This document shows, piece by piece, positions 7,305-13,247 of a DNA stretch of 14,881 nt. Every line of letters starts with the position of its first letter. Position 1 is the stretch's first letter. The stretch is from an uncultured Ruminococcus sp. (GTDB taxonomy: Bacteria; Bacillota; Clostridia; Oscillospirales; CAG-272): positions 1 to 14,881 of the forward strand of contig CACZOH010000190.1 in assembly GCA_902782785.1 (NCBI GenBank), written 5' to 3'. Below the pieces are notes generated by a model that worked only from the letters and a program-made list of their open reading frames with translations, searched no databases and was not told the DNA's origin. The position numbers and the translations under genes were made by a program.

Positions 7305-8558
7305 ATGAATATCAAAGGCAAAGCAATTCTAACGACCGTTCTTATCTCGGCTTTTTTGACGTCTGCCGTCGCTATGACCGTCACGGCGGCGGACGGGACA
7401 GGCGGAAGATCTCCGTCGGACGCATCCGTCGGGGTCCTTCTGCCGGAGGCGGCGGAAAAAGATGAGGCGGAAAAAAGCGCCGTAAAGCATACGGACGCGT
7501 TATCTCACGGTTTATTGATCCTGAAAAAACAGCACAAGCTGAAAAAGACGTGCACGGATGGAGAGGTCGCGTTCGGACGCGGCGATTTTGCCGGATTTGC
7601 AAACGGACGCGAGGTCGGCTCCGTCACCGTCTTAAGCCTGCCGGAGCTGTCGGAGGGGACTCTGAAGCTCGGCGCGCTCGACGTTTTCGCGGGGCAGACG
7701 ATATACGCGCAGTCGCTTGACAGACTTAAATTCGTCCCCTCGCGTAAAGGCGCGGAGGCGTCGTTCACCTTCTCCGTAAACGGACGCGACGACGTGTGCG
7801 AATGTATCGTTTACGCAAATACGGGAAAAAACGCGGCGCCCGAGGCTGATCCCAAAACGGTATATACAAAGCAGAACGTTACCCTGTATTCCTCGCTTGA
7901 CGCGACTGACCCGGACGGCGACGATATCTTTTGCTTTGTGATATCGCAGCCCTCGCACGGACTTCTTAAGGTGGACGGCGCGGATTTCGCATACACTCCC
8001 GACAGAAACCATATAGGGAAGGACAGCTTTGTCTGCGGGTTCGAGGATAAATACGGAAACAGAAGCGAGCCCGTGACCGTGGTCGTGAAAACGGAGAGGA
8101 ACAAATGCGGCTTTGTGTATTCCGATATGAAAAACAGCAAAGCAGAATACGCCGCGTATCTGTTGGCGGAAAACGATATACTCGTCGGGGAAACGGTCGC
8201 GGAGACCGTCAGCTTCGGACCGGATAAAAAGGTATCCCGCGCCGATTTTATAGTGATGGCGATGAAAGCCGCGGGATATTCTCCGAACGTTTACAGCCCT
8301 CTGCGCGACGGATTTGAGGGCGCGGAGGCTCTGTCCGATATACAGCGCGGCTACGTTGTGACCGCCGTGTCGGCAAACGTGATAGACAAAAACGCCGCCG
8401 CGCTGCCCTCCGGCGCCATAACGGAAAAAGAAGCGGCGGAAATAGTGTCCGCACTCGGCGGCAGCGTAAAATCCGCCGTATCGGATAACGGCGACAGACC
8501 GCTTTCACGGGAGAACGCCGCCGTCATGCTCGCCCTTCTTATCGACGGGAGAAGATAG
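7305..8558 (+). CDS. Secreted Ig-like / S-layer-homology-type surface protein
   Basis: The 417-residue protein starts with an export signal (positive MNIKGK, hydrophobic core, cleavage near VTAA at 29). An unassigned beta-rich region follows (about 75-170, VGSVTVLSLPELSEGTLKLG). Next is a cadherin/Ig-like repeat (about 180-265) with DATDPDGDDIFCFVISQPSHG, then a YTPDRNHIGKDSFVCGFEDKYGN strand pair. The C-terminal 150 residues are SLH-like but degenerate: FGPDKKVSRADFIVMAMKAAG, ITEKEAAEIVSALGG and LSRENAAVMLALL. Similar architectures (signal, Ig-like, SLH) are common in Ruminococcaceae surface proteins. ATG 7305 has a weak AAAGG/GGAAA ribosome binding site, and no clear sigma-A promoter is visible upstream. 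Its last 54 bases overlap the 3' end of spoIIID on the opposite strand. Confidence 0.85.
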   Translation: MNIKGKAILTTVLISAFLTSAVAMTVTAADGTGGRSPSDASVGVLLPEAAEKDEAEKSAVKHTDALSHGLLILKKQHKLKKTCTDGEVAFGRGDFAGFANGREVGSVTVLSLPELSEGTLKLGALDVFAGQTIYAQSLDRLKFVPSRKGAEASFTFSVNGRDDVCECIVYANTGKNAAPEADPKTVYTKQNVTLYSSLDATDPDGDDIFCFVISQPSHGLLKVDGADFAYTPDRNHIGKDSFVCGFEDKYGNRSEPVTVVVKTERNKCGFVYSDMKNSKAEYAAYLLAENDILVGETVAETVSFGPDKKVSRADFIVMAMKAAGYSPNVYSPLRDGFEGAEALSDIQRGYVVTAVSANVIDKNAAALPSGAITEKEAAEIVSALGGSVKSAVSDNGDRPLSRENAAVMLALLIDGRR

Positions 8559-8804
8559 CTTTTTAAGCTCGTATTTGAGCTTGGTGGCCGCGCCGCCGCG
8601 CAGATGACGCTCCGCCTTGTTCTTCTCAAGCACCGCCGCGACGGACGAGTAAAGCGACGGGGCTTCCTTTGACAGCTTTTCGGTAACGTCCTTGTGTACA
8701 GTGGATTTGGAAACGCCGAAAACGGCGGCGGTATCTCTTACCGTCGCGTCGTGCTCCGCTATGTACTGACCGAGAAGCACGCATCTGCTCTTTATTGTAG
8801 ACAA
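8505..8804 (-). CDS. spoIIID: Sporulation transcriptional regulator SpoIIID
   Basis: SpoIIID is a small DNA-binding protein that, in Bacillus, acts in the mother cell after engulfment begins, repressing and activating sigma-E and sigma-K genes. The 99-residue product has the diagnostic order: GQYIAEHDATVRDTAAVFG, VSKSTVHKDVTEKL (the helix-turn-helix, about residues 21-44) and the basic ERHLRGGAATKLKYELKKL. The start is TTG 8804, five bases after GGAGGTGA; this gives an N-terminus of the expected length, whereas the frame further upstream (to 9086) is not SpoIIID-like. The C-terminal tail after KKL is slightly longer than usual and overlaps the opposite gene. Both the ribosome binding site and the start codon lie in a terminator-like hairpin. 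It shows the organism can form spores or descends from spore formers. Confidence 0.96.
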   Translation of the reverse strand: MSTIKSRCVLLGQYIAEHDATVRDTAAVFGVSKSTVHKDVTEKLSKEAPSLYSSVAAVLEKNKAERHLRGGAATKLKYELKKLSSPVDKKGEHDGGVLP

Positions 8805-8849
8805 AAAAATCACCTCCGCATATTTGCCTGACACAATATATGCGGAGGT
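8803..8849 (-). promoter_or_regulatory. Terminator-like hairpin covering the spoIIID ribosome binding site and start
   Basis: On the minus strand, ACCTCCGCATAT (8849-8838) pairs perfectly over 12 bases with ATATGCGGAGGT (8823-8812), with a 14-base loop that can add three more pairs. GA and seven T residues follow (8809-8803). The first two bases of the spoIIID TTG start are the last two of that T-run, and GGAGG of its ribosome binding site is in the 3' arm. The hairpin begins 12 bases after the stop of the upstream membrane gene. It can therefore serve as that gene's terminator, as an attenuator of spoIIID, and as a translation block in any read-through RNA. Confidence 0.85.
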
Positions 8850-8860
8850 TGTCCTTTGTA

Positions 8861-9691
8861 TTACGTTTTCGGAGCCGGCTTCATATAAGACAGTTTTACG
8901 CAAAGAAGCACGGAAAGAATAAATCCCGCGGCGCAGAGCGGTATGATCAGCGCATAGCCGGAGAGGAGAGCCGCGTAATTCAGCCCGGTTTCGGGAAGTC
9001 CGTCCGTGATGAGCTGAAACAGCGTTACGGAGAAGAAGTTTGACAGAATATCGTGCAGCGCCTGTATGCCGGCGGCGTATCCGCACATCTTCAAAAACGG
9101 ATCGCTTCTTTTAAACGCCGTACGCAAAAGCTGACGGAAGCCGCTTGCTTTTGCCCTTTCATCGGGTATCACGTGATCCGTCATACCCTTTTTTATCTTT
9201 TTCGCAAACGCCGCGCATATAACGACGAGGACGATATTCTTGACAAGGTCGAACGTGCCCTGGAAAAAGTAAGTGAAGCCCGTCGTCGCCACGTCCGTCA
9301 CGTCAAACGATACGAGTCCGTGCTCGTAGCAGAAAACGAACGAGCCGAAACGCCCGAGCATGAACTGCACGAAGCTGCCGAAAAAGAAGAGGACCGACGG
9401 CGTTTTGAAATCTCTGTAGCCGTAATGCATTATTCCCGTGAACACGGCTGCAAACGATACGAACGTACAGATATACCGCAAAAAGACTATTATATACCTG
9501 AGTATCAGATTGAGCGTCACAAGCGCCGCGTCGTACGACGTGTATTCCACAATAGTGTAAAGCACGCCGTCGTTGAGAAACGGAACGATAACGGCTGAAA
9601 AAAGAACGGTCAGCGTGATAACGCGGCGTAAAAGGACGTTCTTTAAAGCGTCCTCCTTGCTCGTTATGACAAACCGTTCCTTAAGCTTCAT
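8861..9691 (-). CDS. Polytopic membrane protein of unknown function
   Basis: A 276-residue protein with about seven hydrophobic spans: near residues 24-40, 53-75, 76-90, 100-123, 143-165, 190-215 and 228-262. Short basic loops fall between them (KKIKKGMTDHV, ERAKASGFRQ), and it ends in a Lys/Pro-rich tail. I do not recognise the family and see no catalytic motif. The frame extends to a TTG at 9709, but that codon lies in the T-rich end of the preceding terminator, so ATG 9691 (MKLKERFVITSKEDALKN) is preferred. Neither start has a convincing ribosome binding site. Its stop is 12 bases from the hairpin ahead of spoIIID, so the two may be partly co-transcribed. A link to sporulation is only suggested by position. 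Confidence 0.8.
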   Translation of the reverse strand: MKLKERFVITSKEDALKNVLLRRVITLTVLFSAVIVPFLNDGVLYTIVEYTSYDAALVTLNLILRYIIVFLRYICTFVSFAAVFTGIMHYGYRDFKTPSVLFFFGSFVQFMLGRFGSFVFCYEHGLVSFDVTDVATTGFTYFFQGTFDLVKNIVLVVICAAFAKKIKKGMTDHVIPDERAKASGFRQLLRTAFKRSDPFLKMCGYAAGIQALHDILSNFFSVTLFQLITDGLPETGLNYAALLSGYALIIPLCAAGFILSVLLCVKLSYMKPAPKT

Positions 9692-9701
9692 AATTATCGG
9701 A

Positions 9702-9740
9702 TAAAACAAGACAAACGCACGCAGTTTTTACTTACGTGCG
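9702..9740 (-). terminator. Rho-independent terminator after the YdbC-like gene
   Basis: Reading the minus strand, CGCACG (9740-9735) pairs with CGTGCG (9721-9716). Further partial pairing inside leads to an A-rich loop, and the U-rich run TTTGTCTTGTTTT follows. It is 26 bases after the YdbC-like stop and reaches to within about 11 bases of the next gene's preferred ATG. Confidence 0.75.
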
Positions 9741-9766
9741 GTATGCCGTATGTATGGAATTTCAGA

Positions 9767-9988
9767 TCAAAGCTCCAAAGTATTCAGCAGATCGCGAAGT
9801 CTTTTAAGCTCGTCGTCGGATAAGGTTATGCCTTTACCCATTTTTTCATGAGAGTCGTCCCATGAACGTATATCGTACTTAGGCTCGTTGCCGTTCCAGC
9901 TTACGATATTGAGCTCTTTTGCCCAGCCGCCCTTTTCATCGGAAATGGAGCCGAGGCTTTTTTTGATCTCATATCTGAGTTCTGCCAT
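9767..9988 (-). CDS. ydbC: YdbC/PC4-like single-stranded DNA-binding protein
   Basis: The 73-residue protein matches the small Firmicutes YdbC family, related to the eukaryotic transcription coactivator PC4, which binds single-stranded DNA as a dimer. The recognisable core is GGWAKELNIVSWNGNEPKYDIRSW, then HEKMGKGITLSDDELKRLRDLL: a four-stranded curved sheet followed by a C-terminal helix. The full length agrees with the family. ATG 9988 is preceded by GGAGG at good spacing. It stands alone, with an upstream promoter-like sequence and a terminator directly after it. The cellular role of the bacterial proteins is not well defined; nucleic-acid handling or transcription support is the usual suggestion. 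Confidence 0.9.
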   Translation of the reverse strand: MAELRYEIKKSLGSISDEKGGWAKELNIVSWNGNEPKYDIRSWDDSHEKMGKGITLSDDELKRLRDLLNTLEL

Positions 9989-10014
9989 ATATTCCTCCGT
10001 TGGATTTTTTCTTT

Positions 10015-10045
10015 ATTATAACATATATAAAATAATAATAGTTAA
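10015..10045 (-). promoter_or_regulatory. Possible sigma-A promoter of the YdbC-like gene
   Basis: The minus strand has a perfect TATAAT (10020-10015) 26 bases before the YdbC-like start, with TTAACT (10045-10040) 19 bases upstream of it. The -10 is good, but the spacing is long and the surroundings are almost pure A/T, so chance matches are likely. Confidence 0.4.
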
Positions 10046-10094
10046 TAAAATGTAAAATATATATGAATAATAAAGAAATTTATTATCGTCAGAC

Positions 10095-10970
10095 TTATTT
10101 ATTCGCTTTTTTACCGCGTTTTCTTGACACGCGTATCGGTAAGAAGATCGCAAGGAATATGATCCCGGATATGACCGCGAACGTAAGCAGGGCGGGGAAG
10201 CTCCGCACGAAGAACACCGTGAAGTCCTTGAAGCCCTCGGCAAATTTCTCCCAGCTTTCCGTAAACGCTTTTTTCAGCCGCACGTCAAAGCCCTCTTTTT
10301 CGGGCTCCGTATATTCCTTCACCTCGTTCAGATTAAGCGTGAGCGTGGAATACGACGCAAGCTCGTCGTAGTTTTTCAGCTGAGCCTTGTACGCGGCTAT
10401 ATCCTGTTCCTTTTCGGATATGGCGTTGTGCAGCTTGTACCAGAATTCGTATTGTTCGGCGCTGTCCACGGAGCTGATCATTTTTAAAAGTCCCTCGCGC
10501 TCCGCCTCAAGCGTCTGCAGTCTCGCCTCGATATCTATATACGCGCTCGTGACGTCCTCGGCGGACTTCTCAAACGAGGTGACGTTTGAGATGCCGCGTA
10601 TATCGTTTAAAAATCCGTCCGCTTTGTCCGCGGGTACCCTCACCGTCGCTGTAAGTCTTCTCGCTCCGTTCGCAGTCGCCTTGATTTCGGAGCGGCGCTC
10701 GAAATATCCGCCCGCTTCGTTCACCGCCTGATCGAGCAGGGAAGACGTCTTATCGTATTCCTTCGTTTCCGCGGACACGTTATAGCGCTTTATCAGCTTT
10801 TTGGTACTGTTTTCGCCAGCCGGATTTTCCGCGGACTGCTCCGGCACGCCGTATCCGTAGTCGCTGTCACTGCGGGCGCTGTCCGCGATCGCGCCGCCCT
10901 TAGCGGAGCACGACGCAAGCACAGATACGCCTAAAAGAACGCAGATCAGTATCAAAACAGTTTTTTTCAT
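10095..10970 (-). CDS. DUF4349 lipoprotein with C-terminal membrane anchor
   Basis: This 291-residue protein has a lipoprotein signal (LASC, Cys21), a low-complexity Ser/Asp/Gly tether (22-55), and a DUF4349-type core. The core runs IKRYNVSAETKEYDKTSSLLDQAVNEAGGYFERRSE, RLTATVRVPADKADGFLNDIR, VTSFEKSAEDVTSAYIDIEARLQTLEAERE, then a helical coiled-coil stretch (about 150-200) and STLTLNLNEVKEY. A C-terminal membrane helix (about 256-280) ends in basic RVSRKRGKKANK. The family is widespread in Firmicutes envelopes; its function is unknown. ATG 10970 follows GGGAGG. An ECF-type promoter lies upstream, suggesting control by an envelope-stress sigma factor. No strong terminator follows; only an A/T-only hairpin is seen. 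Confidence 0.92.
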   Translation of the reverse strand: MKKTVLILICVLLGVSVLASCSAKGGAIADSARSDSDYGYGVPEQSAENPAGENSTKKLIKRYNVSAETKEYDKTSSLLDQAVNEAGGYFERRSEIKATANGARRLTATVRVPADKADGFLNDIRGISNVTSFEKSAEDVTSAYIDIEARLQTLEAEREGLLKMISSVDSAEQYEFWYKLHNAISEKEQDIAAYKAQLKNYDELASYSTLTLNLNEVKEYTEPEKEGFDVRLKKAFTESWEKFAEGFKDFTVFFVRSFPALLTFAVISGIIFLAIFLPIRVSRKRGKKANK

Positions 10971-11009
10971 ATGTAAAAACCTCCCTTTTTTTCGGCTTTC
11001 ATATGATAA

Positions 11010-11035
11010 GTCGTAAAAAAACCGGATACGTTACA
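11010..11035 (-). promoter_or_regulatory. Candidate ECF sigma promoter for the DUF4349 lipoprotein gene
   Basis: On the minus strand TGTAAC (11035-11030) and CGAC (11013-11010) are separated by exactly 16 bases, close to the TGTAAC/CGAC elements known for Bacillus ECF sigma factors. The predicted start would be about 30-35 bases before the gene's ATG. The -10 region (CGACTTAT) resembles that upstream of the ECF sigma gene at 1608-1634 (CGTTACTTAT), so the same sigma factor might use both. This is a by-eye match. Confidence 0.45.
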
Positions 11036-11040
11036 GAGAT

Positions 11041-11670
11041 TTATTTATTTTCCCGTTTTTTTATGTATTCGAATATGAATTCCGCGGTTTTCTTTTTGCC
11101 GAGCGCCGCGGAGTTTATCGAAAGCTCGTAATTGTTTATGTCGCCCCAGTCTCTGTTCGTATAGAAATTGTAGTAGTTGGCGCGCTTTTTGTCCGTTTTT
11201 ATGATGCGCGACTCAGCCTGCGCGGCGCTCAGATTTTCTTTTTCCATAATGCGCGCTATCCTGTCCTTCATCGGCGCGTGTATGAAAAAGCTCGCGCAGC
11301 GCGGATCGTCCTTCAGAATGTAATCCGCGCATCTGCCCACAATGACGCAGGAGCCGTTCTGCCGGACTATATCCTTTATCAGGTTTGTCTGTATAATATA
11401 CAGCTTGTCGTTCAGCGGAAGATCGGACACAGTGGTGAAATGGCTTGAAAACGTGTACGCGCCCGTTGACAGAGCGTATAAAAGGCTGTTCGTCGCAGTC
11501 TCGTCAATATGAGAATACACGTCCTTTGAAACGCCGCTTTTTTCCGCCGCTATCGCTATCAGCTCGCGGTCAAAAAACGGAACGCCCATCATTTCGGACA
11601 ACATTTCTCCTATTTCACGTCCGCCGCTTCCGTACTGTCTTCCTATTGCCGCAATCGTATTGAATTCCAT
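11041..11670 (-). CDS. Cytidylate-kinase-like family protein
   Basis: The 209-residue protein belongs to the cytidylate kinase-like P-loop family: IAAIGRQYGSGGREIGEMLSEMMGVPFFDRELI carries the nucleotide-binding loop (Gly-Ser-Gly-Gly near 14-17). CVIVGRCADYILKDDP and SFFIHAPMKDRIARIMEKENLS correspond to the following strand and lid region, and KTDKKRANYYNFYTNRDWGD is a conserved family stretch. Such proteins probably phosphorylate a nucleotide or related small molecule, but the substrate of this branch is not established and it is shorter than, and distinct from, the housekeeping Cmk. The frame extends to ATG 11703, which lies in the promoter -10 region, so ATG 11670 with the moderate AAGGCGG site is chosen. 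It is transcribed from its own promoter. Confidence 0.9.
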   Translation of the reverse strand: MEFNTIAAIGRQYGSGGREIGEMLSEMMGVPFFDRELIAIAAEKSGVSKDVYSHIDETATNSLLYALSTGAYTFSSHFTTVSDLPLNDKLYIIQTNLIKDIVRQNGSCVIVGRCADYILKDDPRCASFFIHAPMKDRIARIMEKENLSAAQAESRIIKTDKKRANYYNFYTNRDWGDINNYELSINSAALGKKKTAEFIFEYIKKRENK

Positions 11671-11693
11671 TTTTGAAAACCGCCTTTTTTTTA

Positions 11694-11722
11694 ATTTTAT
11701 CATATTTTATAAAATTTGTCAA
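11694..11722 (-). promoter_or_regulatory. Sigma-A promoter of the cytidylate-kinase-like gene
   Basis: On the minus strand TTGACA (11722-11717), a 17-base spacer and TAAAAT (11699-11694) form a near-consensus promoter 24 bases before the chosen ATG. It rules out the upstream ATG at 11703, which overlaps the -10 region. Confidence 0.85.
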
Positions 11723-11774
11723 TATAATTTATATATAAAACACCGGCGACTTTATAAAAAAATCACAAAAAACC

Positions 11775-11803
11775 TTGACAAATATCGTCGTATTTGCTAT
11801 AAT
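11775..11803 (+). promoter_or_regulatory. Perfect-consensus sigma-A promoter of the jelly-roll lipoprotein gene
   Basis: TTGACA (11775-11780) and TATAAT (11798-11803) are separated by exactly 17 bases, a perfect consensus match. The ATG is 32 bases downstream, behind GAGGAGG. Strong constitutive expression is expected unless a repressor acts. Confidence 0.93.
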
Positions 11804-11834
11804 ATGATTACAAACTTATTTGAGGAGGAATCAA

Positions 11835-13094
11835 ATGAAGAACATAATCAAGCTGATAGCCGTTATCGTTGTTTCCGTTATGACGCTGTCTTTGTTCGCA
11901 GCATGCAATAATACGCCCGCCGATACAAAGCCCGCCACGACCACCGCTGCGGATACGCAGACAACGACTACCGAAACGGCGAAAGAGACCGAAAAAGAGA
12001 CAGAAGCGGTCACTACCGAAGAGGTAACCACGGAAGAGGTAACGACCGAACCCGAGACCGAACCCACTCCCGAGGTACGTTACGACGTTCTCCGCTGGGA
12101 TTTCGACGACGCTTCAAATCTTGGCTGGGTATCGTCCAATATGACTGACGTCATAGCTGAAGAGGACGGCACCATGCACCTTAAAGTAAAAGGCGGCGAC
12201 CCGAACATCACCACCAAGAGGATCCCCGTACAGGTCATTTGCGACGACGTTGAATACATAGAGATCCGCGTTAAGAACAAGACGGATTCCTATTCCGGAC
12301 AGCTCTTTATATCCACAACGGACAGCCCCGGTCCCGACGAAAACTATTCATACAAATTTGACTATGAATATGCGGACGAGGACGACGAGTGGGAGATAAT
12401 CGAGATAGACACGCTCGACATCAACGGCTGGTCCGGTAAGCTCAGATCGCTCCGTCTCGACTACTCCGACGGCGGCGAAGGCGACTGCTACATCGACTAC
12501 ATCACGCTGCAGACTACAGATTCAAGCAAGCAGACCGCAGGTGATACGGAAGAGGTAGTTGACCCGCGCGCGGGCAAGCAGGTGCTTTATAAGTGGGATT
12601 TCACGACCCTGACTGCTGAAGACATATATCTGTCATCGCAGGATACGGGCGAGGATGACGGCGAAGAGGGCGAAGAAGACGAAGATGAAGTCGATCCGCG
12701 CTGGCACTTCTCCGGCGGCGTTGAGGACGCTTACGTTGAAAACGGACATTTCGTTATCAAGATAGGCGGACAGGACCCGTTCATGGCGTCGCCCGAAATG
12801 ACGGAGGCGTTTGACTGCTCGGCGGTTTCCGCAATAGTCATAAAGGCCTGCAACAAGACGGATATGAGCCTCGGCCAGTTCTTCTTCACGTCCGACGGAA
12901 GTTCTTTTTCAGAAGCGGGCTCCGTAAGATTCTCGTTTGAGCATCAGGGCGCCGATAACGACGTATGGGAAGAAATAGTCATCAATCCCGGTGATTCCGT
13001 ACTTTGGGAAGGTCAGCTTGAAACCATAAGAATAGACCCGTCCGAGGCATGGGAAGGAATCGTTCTTATAGATTACTGCGAGATGTACGGCTGA
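11835..13094 (+). CDS. Lipoprotein with two jelly-roll (carbohydrate-binding-like) domains
   Basis: This 419-residue protein has a lipoprotein signal peptide ending in LFAAC (Cys24), then a Thr/Glu/Pro-rich tether (about 27-80) that would lift it through the cell wall. Two related beta-sandwich domains follow: about 82-232 (VLRWDFDDASNLGW, IEIRVKNKTDSYSGQLFIST, GDCYIDYITLQ) and about 245-419 (VLYKWDFTTLTAEDIY, IVIKACNKTDMSLGQFFFTS, GIVLIDYCEMYG). Both resemble carbohydrate-binding jelly rolls, but no catalytic domain is attached. The second domain carries a strongly acidic loop (EDDGEEGEEDEDEVD). ATG 11835 is chosen over TTG 11820 because the latter overlaps the GAGGAGG site. With the perfect promoter and strong terminator, this is an abundant single-gene unit, probably a surface glycan- or wall-binding protein. 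Confidence 0.88.
   Translation: MKNIIKLIAVIVVSVMTLSLFAACNNTPADTKPATTTAADTQTTTTETAKETEKETEAVTTEEVTTEEVTTEPETEPTPEVRYDVLRWDFDDASNLGWVSSNMTDVIAEEDGTMHLKVKGGDPNITTKRIPVQVICDDVEYIEIRVKNKTDSYSGQLFISTTDSPGPDENYSYKFDYEYADEDDEWEIIEIDTLDINGWSGKLRSLRLDYSDGGEGDCYIDYITLQTTDSSKQTAGDTEEVVDPRAGKQVLYKWDFTTLTAEDIYLSSQDTGEDDGEEGEEDEDEVDPRWHFSGGVEDAYVENGHFVIKIGGQDPFMASPEMTEAFDCSAVSAIVIKACNKTDMSLGQFFFTSDGSSFSEAGSVRFSFEHQGADNDVWEEIVINPGDSVLWEGQLETIRIDPSEAWEGIVLIDYCEMYG
12012..12056 (+). repeat. Short 15-base in-frame tandem repeat in the lipoprotein tether
   Basis: Units ACTACCGAAGAGGTA and ACCACGGAAGAGGTA, plus a third diverged copy, encode the Thr-Thr-Glu-Glu-Val repeats of the wall-spanning tether. The repeat number may vary between strains. 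Confidence 0.7.
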
Positions 13095-13109
13095 TATACG
13101 TATGATGCA

Positions 13110-13135
13110 AGGGGCTGCTCCGGCAGCCCTTTTTT
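13110..13135 (+). terminator. Strong rho-independent terminator after the jelly-roll lipoprotein
   Basis: GGGCTGC (13112-13118), loop TCCG and GCAGCCC (13123-13129) form a perfect 7-pair GC-rich stem with an outer G-U and A-U pair, followed by six T residues. It begins 15 bases after the stop codon. Confidence 0.95.
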
Positions 13136-13142
13136 ATTGAAA

Positions 13143-13176
13143 AAGCGGGGCCTGATCAAAACTCCGCTTACTTTTT
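13143..13176 (+). terminator. Possible second, weaker terminator
   Basis: AAGCGGGG (13143-13150) can pair with CTCCGCTT (13162-13169), including one G-U pair, across an 11-base loop. TTTTT follows after two bases. It lies just beyond the main terminator and just before the next promoter, so it may act as a back-up insulator. Confidence 0.5.
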
Positions 13177-13188
13177 AACAATATCGTG

Positions 13189-13217
13189 TTGACAAAACGC
13201 GGAGATACGGTTATAAT
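13189..13217 (+). promoter_or_regulatory. Perfect-consensus sigma-A promoter of the 466-residue membrane protein gene
   Basis: TTGACA (13189-13194) and TATAAT (13212-13217) have a 17-base spacer, again an exact consensus. The ATG is 31 bases downstream. Confidence 0.93.
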
Positions 13218-13247
13218 TATAAAAAACAAAAGCAAAAAGGTCGTTTT

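Noticed and set aside
8565..8582. AAGCTC/GAGCTT inverted repeat just after the SLH-type gene stop
   Set aside because: Only six pairs, no U-tract on the plus strand, and it lies within spoIIID coding sequence.
8805..9086. An open minus-strand extension upstream of spoIIID giving a 193-residue protein
   Set aside because: It overlaps the C-terminal coding part of the membrane gene in another frame, has no homology-like features, and a good ribosome binding site plus SpoIIID length place the start at TTG 8804.
9053..9598. A 181-codon open frame on the plus strand
   Set aside because: Charged Arg/Glu/His-rich sequence opposite the hydrophobic spans of the membrane gene, a typical antisense artefact.
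10060..10090. A/T-only inverted repeat (ATAATAAA/TTTATTAT) after the DUF4349 gene
   Set aside because: No G/C pairs in the stem and no U-tract; not convincing as a terminator.
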